Assembly (NCBI GenBank): GCA_902464035.1
Contig: CABQHT010000053.1
Location: forward strand, 1-13,264
DNA: 13,264 nucleotides
Origin: an uncultured Collinsella sp.
GTDB taxonomy: Bacteria > Actinomycetota > Coriobacteriia > Coriobacteriales > Coriobacteriaceae
Reading direction: 5' to 3'
Below, in pieces: positions 1 through 5,378 of this stretch. The notes below the pieces were generated by a model. It was not told the origin of the DNA and did not search any database. It saw only the letters and a list, made by a program, of their open reading frames with translations. The position numbers and the translations under genes were made by a program. Within the stretch, counting starts at the first letter, position 1. Every line of letters starts with the position of its first letter.

Positions 1-64
1 CATCAAAGTAATTGAACTGATCGAGCATGTCCTCTTCGATCGCGCGCTCGCTCGCGTCGTCCAT
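1..64 (-). CDS. Start of an unrecognised gene (5' end only)
   Basis: Only the first 21 codons are inside the window. The reading starts at an ATG at 62-64 and gives an acidic N-terminus, MDDASERAIEEDMLDQFNYF followed by D. A good ribosome binding site, AGGGAG, sits about 7 nt upstream of the ATG, which is the main reason to call it a gene. A -10-like TAGGAT lies at 96-101, without a convincing -35. Nothing in 21 residues identifies a family. It would be transcribed in the same direction as lysS but is separated from it by about 420 bp of repeat-bearing DNA, so it probably has its own promoter. Confidence 0.55.
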   Translation of the reverse strand, partial: MDDASERAIEEDMLDQFNYFD

Positions 65-192
65 ATAGACGCTCCCTTCCTACCGACTAACCCCCATCCT
101 AGGCAGCAACGGCTAAAGGAAACATAAAAGAGACGACTGTCATGCATGGAAGGCGCAAACCCCCAATGCGTCGGTAGATCCCCAACGACTAG

Positions 193-238
193 GACTGTCC
201 CCAAGTGCCGGCAGAAAAGGAACGTCCCTAAGTGCCAA
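193..238 (-). repeat. Two degenerate copies of a GGCACTT-GGGAC motif
   Basis: On the minus strand the sequence contains TTGGCACTTAGGGACGTTCC and, about 27 nt further on, GGCACTTGGGGACAGTCC. The shared part is GGCACTT(A/G)GGGAC. Related GGCA...GGGAC fragments occur between rph and rdgB and just after the murE promoter. Such motifs are often dispersed intergenic repeats. A link to REP-associated tyrosine transposases is a guess from motif style; no transposase is present here. Confidence 0.4.
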
Positions 239-341
239 CCAGGGCAACACCGCAGATAGAGGACGGACAGCGAAAGCCCGCCAGAGCGAGCAAGGTCCTT
301 TTGGGGCGAGATGACACCATAGGTTGAGCATTAGTCAGCGA

Positions 342-440
342 GCGGGCCGCATTTGAGACAAGGTGACGTGAAACGAAAGGGCGCTGACCTTCTGGTCGCG
401 CCCTTGAAGTTGAACGTCAGATTGTCCAAATGCGGCCCGC
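342..440. repeat. Long imperfect inverted repeat (99-nt hairpin), MITE- or REP-like
   Basis: GCGGGCCGCATTTG at 342-355 is the exact reverse complement of 427-440. The pairing continues inwards through GACAA (357-361) with TTGTC (422-426), TGACGT (364-369) with ACGTCA (414-419), AAC with GTT, AAGGGCGC (377-384) with 398-405, and GACC (386-389) with GGTC (394-397), closing on a TTCT tetraloop. Small internal loops and single-base bulges interrupt it. CAGCG occurs on both sides (336-340 and 442-446), which could be a target duplication but is short enough to be chance. There is no U-tract on either side, so a simple intrinsic terminator is unlikely. Confidence 0.65.
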
Positions 441-453
441 GCAGCGTCGAGCC

Positions 454-480
454 GTTACGCGGTTCGTAGAACCGCGTAAC
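454..480 (-). terminator. Perfect 12-bp hairpin directly after lysS
   Basis: GTTACGCGGTTC at 454-465 is perfectly complementary to GAACCGCGTAAC at 469-480 around a 3-nt loop, beginning 3 nt after the lysS stop codon. The position suggests a transcript 3' end or stabilising hairpin. No run of U follows on the minus strand, unlike the other terminators in this window, so Rho-independent termination is uncertain. It could also be a dispersed palindrome. Confidence 0.45.
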
Positions 481-483
481 TAG

Positions 484-2448
484 TTAGTACATCTTTGCGC
501 CGGCGGGGATGGAGGCGTCGAGCTGGATCAGGTTGAGACGCTCCTCACCATCCTCCTCGTGGATAGCGCTGATGAGCATGCCGCAGCTGGGGATACCCAT
601 CATCTTACGCGGAGGCAGATTGGTGATGGCAAGCAGGGTCTTGCCGACCAGATCCTCGGGCTCATAGTATTCATGGATGCCGGAGAGGATGGTGCGGTCG
701 GTACCGGTACCGTCGTCGAGCGTAAAGTTCAGCAGCTTCTTGGACTTCTTGACGGCCTCACATGCCTTGACCTTCACAGCGCGGAAATCGCTCTTGGAGA
801 AGGTGTCAAAGTCGACGAACTCCTCAAACAGCGGCTCGACGGCAATCTTGGAATAATCAGCCGTGGGCTTGAGCGGCTTGACGAAGGGGCTCGCGGCGTT
901 GCCGGCCTCGGCAGCCTTGGCGGCAGCGGCACCGGACTGGAAAGCCTTCTCGGGCTTCATGTGCGGGAACAGCAGCACGTCGCGGATAGAAGCCTGGTTG
1001 GTAAGCAGCATGACCACGCGGTCGATACCGATGCCGATGCCGCCCGCGGGAGGCATACCGTACTCGAGCGCACGCACGTAGTCCTCGTCGTACTCCATGG
1101 CCTCGTCGTCGCCGCCCGCCTTCTCGGCCATCTGGGCGGCAAAGCGCTCGGCCTGGTCGACCGGGTCGTTGAGCTCGGAGAACGCGTTGGCGTACTCGTG
1201 GCCGGCGATAACCAGCTCAAAGCGGTGCGTCAGGCGCGGGTCGTCCTCAAAGCGCTTGGCAAGCGGGCTGACCTCGATGGGGTAATCGCACACGAACGTG
1301 GGGTTGACGATGGTGTCCTCACCCAGCTCATCGTAAATCTCGGCGATAATCTTGCCGGCGGTCCACTCGGGCTTAATCTCCAGGCCCTTCTCGCGCGCGG
1401 CGGCAGCAAGCTCCTCGACCGGCGTGTCGATGGTGACCTGCTTGCCGAGCACGTCGGAGACGATGTCAGTCATGGGACGGCTGGCCCACTCACCAGAAAG
1501 GTCGATGGTCTGGCCCTGGTACTCGATGACCTCGGGGTTGCCGATGGCCTTGTTGGCAGCCTTGATGACGCCCTGGGCAAGCGCCTTCATGCCCTCGAGG
1601 TCGGAGAAGGCACGGTAGGCCTCCATCGTGGTGAACTCGGGGTTGTGGGTAAGGTCCATGCCCTCGTTACGGAAGATACGGCCGATCTCGAACACGCGCT
1701 CAAAACCGCCGACGATGCAGCGCTTGAGGTGCAGCTCGGTAGCAATGCGCAGGTAGCACTCCTGATCGAGCGCGTTGAAGTGCGTGATGAACGGCTTGGC
1801 AGTAGCGCCGCCCTGGATGGTCTGCAGGATGGGGGTTTCGACCTCCATGTAGCCGTCGGACTCCATAAAGCGACGGAAGGTGGAAAGAATCTGCGAACGC
1901 TTACGGAAGGTCTCGCGAACGTCGTCGTTGGCGATCAGGTCGACATAGCGCTGGCGATAGCGGGTCTCCTTGTCGGAAAGACCATGGAACTTCTCGGGCA
2001 GCGGACGAACGGCCTTGGCAAGCAGGGTCGCGCTCTTAGGGGCAACGGAAAGCTGGCCGCGCTGGGTGCGCACAACCACGCCGGTCACGCCCAGGATGTC
2101 GCCCAGGTCGAGGGACTTGAGCGTATTCCAGGCAGCCTCGTCCATGTCGTTGATGCGGCAGAACAGCTGAATCTCGGCAGTCGCATCGCGCACGACGATG
2201 AACATGATCTTGCCCTGACCGCGCTTGGCGACCACACGGCCGGCGATCTTCACGACGTCCTCGGTGTCCTCGCCATCGGCAAGCTCGGCATACTTAGCCT
2301 CGATATCGGCAACGTAGTCCTCAAGCTCAGAGTGCTCGGGATAGGGGTTCTGGCCCGCCTCGAACAGGGCGGCGCGCTTGGCCAGGCGGGTGGCGCGCTC
2401 GTCGTTGAGCGTCGATGCCTGATCTGCGGCGTTCTGGTTCTCTGCCAT
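484..2448 (-). CDS. lysS: Lysyl-tRNA synthetase, class II, with C-terminal tRNA-binding (Trbp111/EMAPII-like) domain
   Basis: Charges tRNA-Lys with lysine in the cytoplasm. The protein has 654 residues; bacterial class II LysRS is usually about 500. An OB-fold anticodon-binding domain covers about 68-145. The catalytic core shows RYRQRYVDL (about 163-171), motif 1 around EVETP (202-206), motif 2 RIFRNEG (257-263) and motif 3 GGIGIGIDRVVMLL (469-482), then SIRDVLLFPHMKP. An Ala-rich linker (about 503-519) leads to an extra domain at about 545-654 that carries SDFRAVKVKACEAVKKSKKL, LSGIHEYY, PPRKMMG and SCGML. That is the pattern of the Trbp111/EMAPII tRNA-binding fold best known at the C-terminus of MetRS. 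The start has GAGGAG 7 nt upstream. It follows greA across a 79-bp gap that contains an attenuator-like hairpin. Confidence 0.97.
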   Translation of the reverse strand: MAENQNAADQASTLNDERATRLAKRAALFEAGQNPYPEHSELEDYVADIEAKYAELADGEDTEDVVKIAGRVVAKRGQGKIMFIVVRDATAEIQLFCRINDMDEAAWNTLKSLDLGDILGVTGVVVRTQRGQLSVAPKSATLLAKAVRPLPEKFHGLSDKETRYRQRYVDLIANDDVRETFRKRSQILSTFRRFMESDGYMEVETPILQTIQGGATAKPFITHFNALDQECYLRIATELHLKRCIVGGFERVFEIGRIFRNEGMDLTHNPEFTTMEAYRAFSDLEGMKALAQGVIKAANKAIGNPEVIEYQGQTIDLSGEWASRPMTDIVSDVLGKQVTIDTPVEELAAAAREKGLEIKPEWTAGKIIAEIYDELGEDTIVNPTFVCDYPIEVSPLAKRFEDDPRLTHRFELVIAGHEYANAFSELNDPVDQAERFAAQMAEKAGGDDEAMEYDEDYVRALEYGMPPAGGIGIGIDRVVMLLTNQASIRDVLLFPHMKPEKAFQSGAAAAKAAEAGNAASPFVKPLKPTADYSKIAVEPLFEEFVDFDTFSKSDFRAVKVKACEAVKKSKKLLNFTLDDGTGTDRTILSGIHEYYEPEDLVGKTLLAITNLPPRKMMGIPSCGMLISAIHEEDGEERLNLIQLDASIPAGAKMY

Positions 2449-2460
2449 AAGTTAGCTCCT

Positions 2461-2499
2461 CAAACTAAAACGCTCCCCAGGATTCGGTCCCAGGGAGCG
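2461..2499 (-). terminator. Terminator or attenuator hairpin between greA and lysS
   Basis: On the minus strand CGCTCCC (2499-2493) pairs with GGGAGCG (2477-2471), and the stem extends inwards by further pairs including two G-U wobbles. It is followed by TTTTAGTTT. It ends about 12 nt before the lysS ATG, so it could end greA transcripts or regulate read-through into lysS. An upstream CGGTCCC (2523-2517) can pair with GGGACCG (2491-2485) in the left half of this hairpin, giving a mutually exclusive alternative structure. Confidence 0.7.
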
Positions 2500-2527
2500 A
2501 AAACATACCTTTACGCGGGACCGTGGT

Positions 2528-2998
2528 CTAGCGTGCAATCTTGGCGATGGTGTAGACGCGAGTCTTGCCGGAAGGCGTAACGACCTCGACGGAGTCGCCC
2601 TCGCCGTGACCGATGATGGCGTGGCCGACCGGAGACTCGTTGGAAATCTTGTGCTCGAGCGAGTTGGTCTCGGTGGTACCGACAAGCGTGACTTCCATGA
2701 CCTCACCGTTGGGATCAATCAGAGAAACGGTGGAACCGATGGAGACGGTCAGATCGCCCGTGGTGGCAGCAACCTGAGCGTTGGCGAGGATGGCCTGGAT
2801 CTCGGCAATACGAGCGGCGTTCTGGGCCTGCTTGTCCTTAGCGGCATCGTACTCGGAGTTCTCCGAAAGGTCGCCGAACGCGCGGGCTTCCTTGATGTCC
2901 TCGACGATCTCCTTGGCGTAATCGCCCTCACGCCAAGCGAGCTCCTCGACGAGCTTCTGGCGGCCCTCAGCGGTCAGTACGATCTGGCTTGCGTCCAT
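2528..2998 (-). CDS. greA: Transcription elongation factor GreA
   Basis: GreA enters the secondary channel of RNA polymerase and stimulates cleavage of backtracked RNA. The protein has 156 residues, close to the usual 158. The N-terminal coiled coil (about 10-75) carries the tip sequence GDLSENSEYDAA (42-53) with the conserved acidic residues. The C-terminal FKBP-like domain carries ISNESPVGHAIIG (118-130). The ATG at 2996-2998 was chosen because GGGGAG lies 8 nt before it and the protein then begins like other GreA proteins; an in-frame ATG 10 codons upstream lacks a site. A TTGACA hexamer lies at 3034-3039, but the matching -10 is poor. The gene lies between the tatA terminator and the lysS leader. 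Confidence 0.96.
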   Translation of the reverse strand: MDASQIVLTAEGRQKLVEELAWREGDYAKEIVEDIKEARAFGDLSENSEYDAAKDKQAQNAARIAEIQAILANAQVAATTGDLTVSIGSTVSLIDPNGEVMEVTLVGTTETNSLEHKISNESPVGHAIIGHGEGDSVEVVTPSGKTRVYTIAKIAR

Positions 2999-3040
2999 AC
3001 GGATATCTCCCCAACTCTGATCAAACAATCAACTGTCAAC

Positions 3041-3079
3041 AAAACGAAAAAGACCGGCTAGCCTGCGGGCAAGCCGGTC
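3041..3079 (-). terminator. Intrinsic terminator after tatA
   Basis: On the minus strand GACCGGCT pairs with AGCCGGTC (3072-3079 with 3052-3059). An inner GCC/GGC pairing closes a small CGCA loop, and TTTTTCGTTTT follows. It begins about 25 nt after the tatA stop. Confidence 0.85.
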
Positions 3080-3104
3080 AGGTGCTCACCCCAAAGGGAT
3101 GGGA

Positions 3105-3380
3105 CTACTCTGCGTCCGCGTCGCTGTCCTCTGCCTGCTTCTTCTTGGCAGCAGCGAGCTTGGCCTCGAGCTCAGCGATCTCCTTGTCCTCCTCGGACTG
3201 CTCGACCACGACCTCCTCGGCCTGCTTGGTCTCGGCCTTATCGTCGCCTTCCATACCCTCGCGGATATTCTTGACGGTAGAGCCGAGGGACTTGCCGAGC
3301 TTCGGCAAGTTCTTGGGCCCGAAGATAATCAGGACAACGACGAGAATAATGATGAGCTCAGGAGCCCTCAGTCCAAACAT
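3105..3380 (-). CDS. tatA: Sec-independent (Tat) translocase protein TatA
   Basis: Pore-forming subunit of the twin-arginine translocase, which exports folded proteins across the cytoplasmic membrane. The protein has 91 residues. It has a very short N-terminus, one membrane helix (about 8-20, PELIIILVVVLIIF), the hinge FGPKNLPKLG (20-29), an amphipathic helix, and a charged Glu/Lys/Ala-rich tail that may form a helix. The start at 3378-3380 has GGAGG 5 nt upstream and matches the family N-terminus. The open frame extends upstream across the promoter and the tRNA-Pro gene, which cannot be coding. It is a single-gene unit with its own promoter and terminator; tatC is not in the window. TatB is a possible alternative, but the short tail and FGP motif fit TatA. 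Confidence 0.9.
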   Translation of the reverse strand: MFGLRAPELIIILVVVLIIFGPKNLPKLGKSLGSTVKNIREGMEGDDKAETKQAEEVVVEQSEEDKEIAELEAKLAAAKKKQAEDSDADAE

Positions 3381-3416
3381 GTAGACCTCCACAATACAGC
3401 GAGACAAGCTCGAATG

Positions 3417-3445
3417 AGTATACCGCGGGTATCGCGGTATCACAA
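3417..3445 (-). promoter_or_regulatory. tatA promoter with a palindrome filling the -35/-10 spacer
   Basis: On the minus strand TTGTGA (3440-3445) and TATACT (3417-3422) are separated by 17 nt. An inverted repeat, ATACCGCG-5 nt-CGCGGTAT (3420-3440), spans the spacer and clips both hexamers. It could be an operator for a repressor or a spacer-binding activator, or simply a chance palindrome. Confidence 0.6.
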
Positions 3446-3453
3446 CAATAGCT

Positions 3454-3482
3454 AAAAAAAGGGACCGCAAGAAGCGGTCCCT
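3454..3482 (-). terminator. Intrinsic terminator after tRNA-Pro
   Basis: On the minus strand AGGGACCGC pairs perfectly with GCGGTCCCT (3474-3482 with 3460-3468) around a 5-nt loop, followed by a run of seven T that overlaps the stem by one base. It starts about 10 nt after the tRNA CCA end and separates the tRNA from the tatA promoter. Confidence 0.92.
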
Positions 3483-3492
3483 CCTCATGCTC

Positions 3493-3569
3493 TGGTCGGG
3501 TTGACTGGATTTGAACCAGCGACCCCTGCGTCCCGAACGCAGTGCTCTACCAAACTGAGCCACAACCCG
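3493..3569 (-). tRNA. tRNA-Pro (anticodon CGG), CCA encoded
   Basis: A 77-nt cloverleaf reads CGGGTTG for the 5' acceptor arm, pairing with CAACCCG. D-stem GCTC/GAGC, anticodon stem CTGCG/CGCAG with loop TTCGGGA (anticodon CGG, decodes CCG), and T-stem GCTGG/CCAGT with loop TTCAAAT complete it. The C1-G72 pair is typical of bacterial tRNA-Pro. Discriminator A is followed by a genomic CCA. A -10-like TACTAT at 3581-3586 lies at the right distance for a short leader, but the -35 (TAGCAC, 3604-3609) is weak. It may also be co-transcribed from veg-ispE, 49 bp upstream without a terminator between. Confidence 0.97.
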
Positions 3570-3618
3570 TTAGCTCGACTATAGTAACAAAGATTTCCGT
3601 CGTGTGCTAGAGAAATTT

Positions 3619-4515
3619 TTACTTCTTTGGCACTTCGATGCGAACCGTGCTGGAAATGAGCTCCGTTGCACAGGACCACCAGCCGTTTTGCTGGGCGGCT
3701 TCCGCAAGATTGGCTGCTGTAGCGGCCGTATTGCAAATGGCAAACGAGCAGGCACCCGATCCGCACACGTCTACGGCAACGGTACCGTCCTGCGCCCGCA
3801 GCCAGTCGAGCACGGTTTGAATCTGCGGCTCCATTTGCGCGGAGATAACGCCCAGGTTGTTGTGGACGAGCGCGTAGGCCGTCTCGGCGTCTCCCGAGCG
3901 AAGCGCCGATGCGATCGCGCCGGGTTTCTCCGCAGGCACCGGGGTCTCGTCAAAGCGTCGATAGGCTTCAATTGTTGAAACGATTGCTTCGCGCGGCTTA
4001 ACCAGCACGACAGGTGTTGTGGGCAATGCGGGGTACTCGGTTGCCAGAACGTCTCCCCCGCCCACGTAAAAAGCGGGGCTCGCATGAAAAAAGAACGGCA
4101 CGTCGGCACCGATGCTACGGGCGATGTCATCGAGCGCGGGATCGGTGCGGTCGATGCCCCAGAGTTCGGCCAAGGCGACAATGACCGCGGCCGCATCCGT
4201 CGAGGGGCCGCCCAAGCCGGCGCACAATGGAATGCGCTTCTCAATCGTCACGCAGATGTTTGCCTCGCGACCATAATGCTCGGCCATAGCAACCGCAGCC
4301 CGATACGCCGTATTCTTTTGCATGGGAAAATCTGATGCCGGAACCGTCTGGACGGTCAGCGCCTGCGCCGGCGCGACCGTCACGGAATCGGAAAGACCGA
4401 CGGCTGCCATCAGGGAATCGACCCTGTGGTAGCCGCGGTCATCGCGCTCGGTATGAACCCCCAGGTAGAGGTTAATCTTTGCCGGCGCGGAAAGAGTCAG
4501 GGACCGATCGGTCAC
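3619..4515 (-). CDS. ispE: 4-diphosphocytidyl-2-C-methyl-D-erythritol kinase
   Basis: GHMP-family kinase of the MEP isoprenoid pathway; it phosphorylates CDP-methylerythritol with ATP. The protein has 298 residues. Visible features are APAKINLYL with catalytic Lys13, the ATP-binding loop PLCAGLGGPSTDAAA (96-110; the usual form is GLGGGSSDAA), GADVPFFF with catalytic Asp138, and the C-terminal glycine loop GSGACSFA (252-259). The start is GTG at 4513-4515, 2 nt after the veg stop. Its ribosome binding site GAGGAG lies inside the last veg codons, so translation is probably coupled. The veg-ispE neighbourhood is also known from Bacillus. Confidence 0.95.
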   Translation of the reverse strand: MTDRSLTLSAPAKINLYLGVHTERDDRGYHRVDSLMAAVGLSDSVTVAPAQALTVQTVPASDFPMQKNTAYRAAVAMAEHYGREANICVTIEKRIPLCAGLGGPSTDAAAVIVALAELWGIDRTDPALDDIARSIGADVPFFFHASPAFYVGGGDVLATEYPALPTTPVVLVKPREAIVSTIEAYRRFDETPVPAEKPGAIASALRSGDAETAYALVHNNLGVISAQMEPQIQTVLDWLRAQDGTVAVDVCGSGACSFAICNTAATAANLAEAAQQNGWWSCATELISSTVRIEVPKK

Positions 4516-4517
4516 CG

Positions 4518-4814
4518 TTAGTGCTCCTCGAGCTGATTGCCGAGCGGGGTAAAAATGTGCTCACCGCTCTCGGGGTCGAACAGCTCGACCTGCCCGGTGA
4601 GGACATCGATATACTGGTAGGACTGACGCGACTTGCGGCCGCGGCGCTCGTCAACCTCGACGATAAAGACTGCCGGATGGACGCTCTTGATGGTGCCCAT
4701 GCGCTCGACGACGCGGGTGCGGCCCATGTTGGCCTTCACCTTAACGCGATCGCCCACCATATCGGTCAGCTTCTCGTGGATGTCGTCGACGTGATTGACT
4801 TCCATCTCTTCCAT
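4518..4814 (-). CDS. veg: Veg family protein (DUF1021)
   Basis: Small protein of 98 residues that matches the Veg family pattern: VGDRVKVKANMGRTRVVER, then an SH3-like beta segment VHPAVFIVEVDERRG, then SYQYIDVLTGQVELFDP near the C-terminus. In Bacillus subtilis Veg is highly expressed and affects biofilm gene expression; its biochemical role is unsettled. The start at 4812-4814 was chosen because GGAGG lies 8 nt upstream; an in-frame ATG 8 codons earlier has no site. It has its own promoter and a short leader with a small hairpin, and it is tightly coupled to ispE downstream. Confidence 0.88.
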   Translation of the reverse strand: MEEMEVNHVDDIHEKLTDMVGDRVKVKANMGRTRVVERMGTIKSVHPAVFIVEVDERRGRKSRQSYQYIDVLTGQVELFDPESGEHIFTPLGNQLEEH

Positions 4815-4841
4815 GAACAGGGCCTCCAGAAGATGCAATTC

Positions 4842-4861
4842 AAAAAGGGGATAATACCCCT
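4842..4861 (-). promoter_or_regulatory. Small hairpin with T-run in the veg leader
   Basis: On the minus strand AGGGG (4861-4857) pairs with CCCCT (4850-4846) around a 6-nt loop, followed directly by T residues. It falls about 15-30 nt after the predicted transcription start of veg. It is terminator-like but has only a 5-bp stem, so it could be an attenuator, a pause site or a chance structure. Confidence 0.4.
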
Positions 4862-4881
4862 AAGATAGACAAAACTCTAAT

Positions 4882-4911
4882 ACTATAGCACCCTGTTGCG
4901 ACCACGCGCAA
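4882..4911 (-). promoter_or_regulatory. veg-ispE promoter
   Basis: On the minus strand TTGCGC (4906-4911) and TATAGT (4882-4887) are 18 nt apart, in the gap between dtd and veg. The predicted start is near 4875, giving a leader of about 60 nt. The -35 overlaps the hairpin at the end of dtd. Confidence 0.65.
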
Positions 4912-4930
4912 GTAGCTAATTTGGCTACTT
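4910..4930. other. Hairpin overlapping the dtd stop codon
   Basis: AAGTAGC (4910-4916) is complementary to GCTACTT (4924-4930) around 7 nt. It includes two bases of the dtd stop and part of the veg -35. No T-run follows on the minus strand, so it may be a weak 3' end or a regulatory palindrome. Confidence 0.4.
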
Positions 4931-5375
4931 ACAGATTGTCGGTATCGAGGACGATGGTGAACGGACCGTCGTTGACCAAGTCGACTTTCATATCGGCGCC
5001 AAAGATGCCGTGCGCCACGTGTTCGACATCTTTGCGAACGAGCGTCAAGAAGTACTCGTAGAGCTCGTTGGCAACATCGGGGGCGCCGGCATCGGTAAAC
5101 GATGGGCGGCGGCCGTGACGGCAATCGGCGAACAGCGTGAACTGCGACACTACGAGAACCTCGCCGTCGACATCGGCAAGTGCCAGGTTGGTCTTGCCGT
5201 TCTCGTCCTCGTTAATGCGCAAGCCGCGGAGCTTGCCCCACAGCTTATCAGCCTCGGCGCGCGTGTCGCCGTGGCCCACGCCCAACAGCACCAGATAGCC
5301 GCGCCCAATTTTGCCCACGTACTCGCCGTCGACCGTCACGCCGGCGTTGAGCACGCGCTGAACCACCGCACGCAC
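4929..5375 (-). CDS. dtd: D-aminoacyl-tRNA deacylase
   Basis: Hydrolyses D-amino acids (and misacylated glycine) from tRNA, protecting translation. The protein has 148 residues, the usual size. The family signatures are MRAVVQRV at the N-terminus, SQFTLFADCRHGRRPSF (77-93) and NDGPFT (135-140); the Gly-Pro pair forms the cross-subunit chiral-proofreading site. The start is GTG at 5373-5375, 3 nt after the rdgB stop, with GAGGAG in the last rdgB codons, so the two genes are probably translationally coupled. Confidence 0.96.
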   Translation of the reverse strand: MRAVVQRVLNAGVTVDGEYVGKIGRGYLVLLGVGHGDTRAEADKLWGKLRGLRINEDENGKTNLALADVDGEVLVVSQFTLFADCRHGRRPSFTDAGAPDVANELYEYFLTLVRKDVEHVAHGIFGADMKVDLVNDGPFTIVLDTDNL

Positions 5376-5378
5376 GGC

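Larger units (their letters stand above)
65..483. other. Repeat-bearing intergenic region downstream of lysS
   Basis: About 420 bp without a credible gene. It holds, from right to left: a perfect 12-bp hairpin next to the lysS stop, a 99-nt imperfect hairpin at 342-440, and a degenerate pair of short direct repeats around 193-236. On the minus strand both members read like GGCACTT(A/G)GGGAC followed by a short pyrimidine run. A 63-codon open frame at 140-331 is low-complexity, has no ribosome binding site and runs straight through the short repeats, so it was not called. Confidence 0.6.

Noticed and set aside
140..331. 63-codon minus-strand open frame in the lysS downstream gap
   Set aside because: No ribosome binding site, runs through short repeats, and its composition does not resemble a protein family.
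449..461. 13-base word GAGCCGTTACGCG shared with 10541-10553
   Set aside because: A 13-mer match is expected by chance a few times in a window of this size, and the surrounding sequences differ.
2461..2527. T-box riboswitch upstream of lysS
   Set aside because: GGTCCCGCG is only a partial match to the T-box core, and the greA stop at 2528 leaves no room for a specifier stem.
559..2580. 673-codon open frame on the plus strand opposite lysS, and similar long plus-strand frames opposite rph/murI, murE and asnB
   Set aside because: They are antisense shadows of strongly recognisable genes in G+C-rich DNA, have low-complexity Leu/Gly/Val/Asp/His-rich translations, and show no family motifs or ribosome sites.
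3381..3563. Upstream extension of the tatA frame
   Set aside because: It would run through the promoter, a terminator and tRNA-Pro; the family N-terminus and ribosome site fix the start at 3380.
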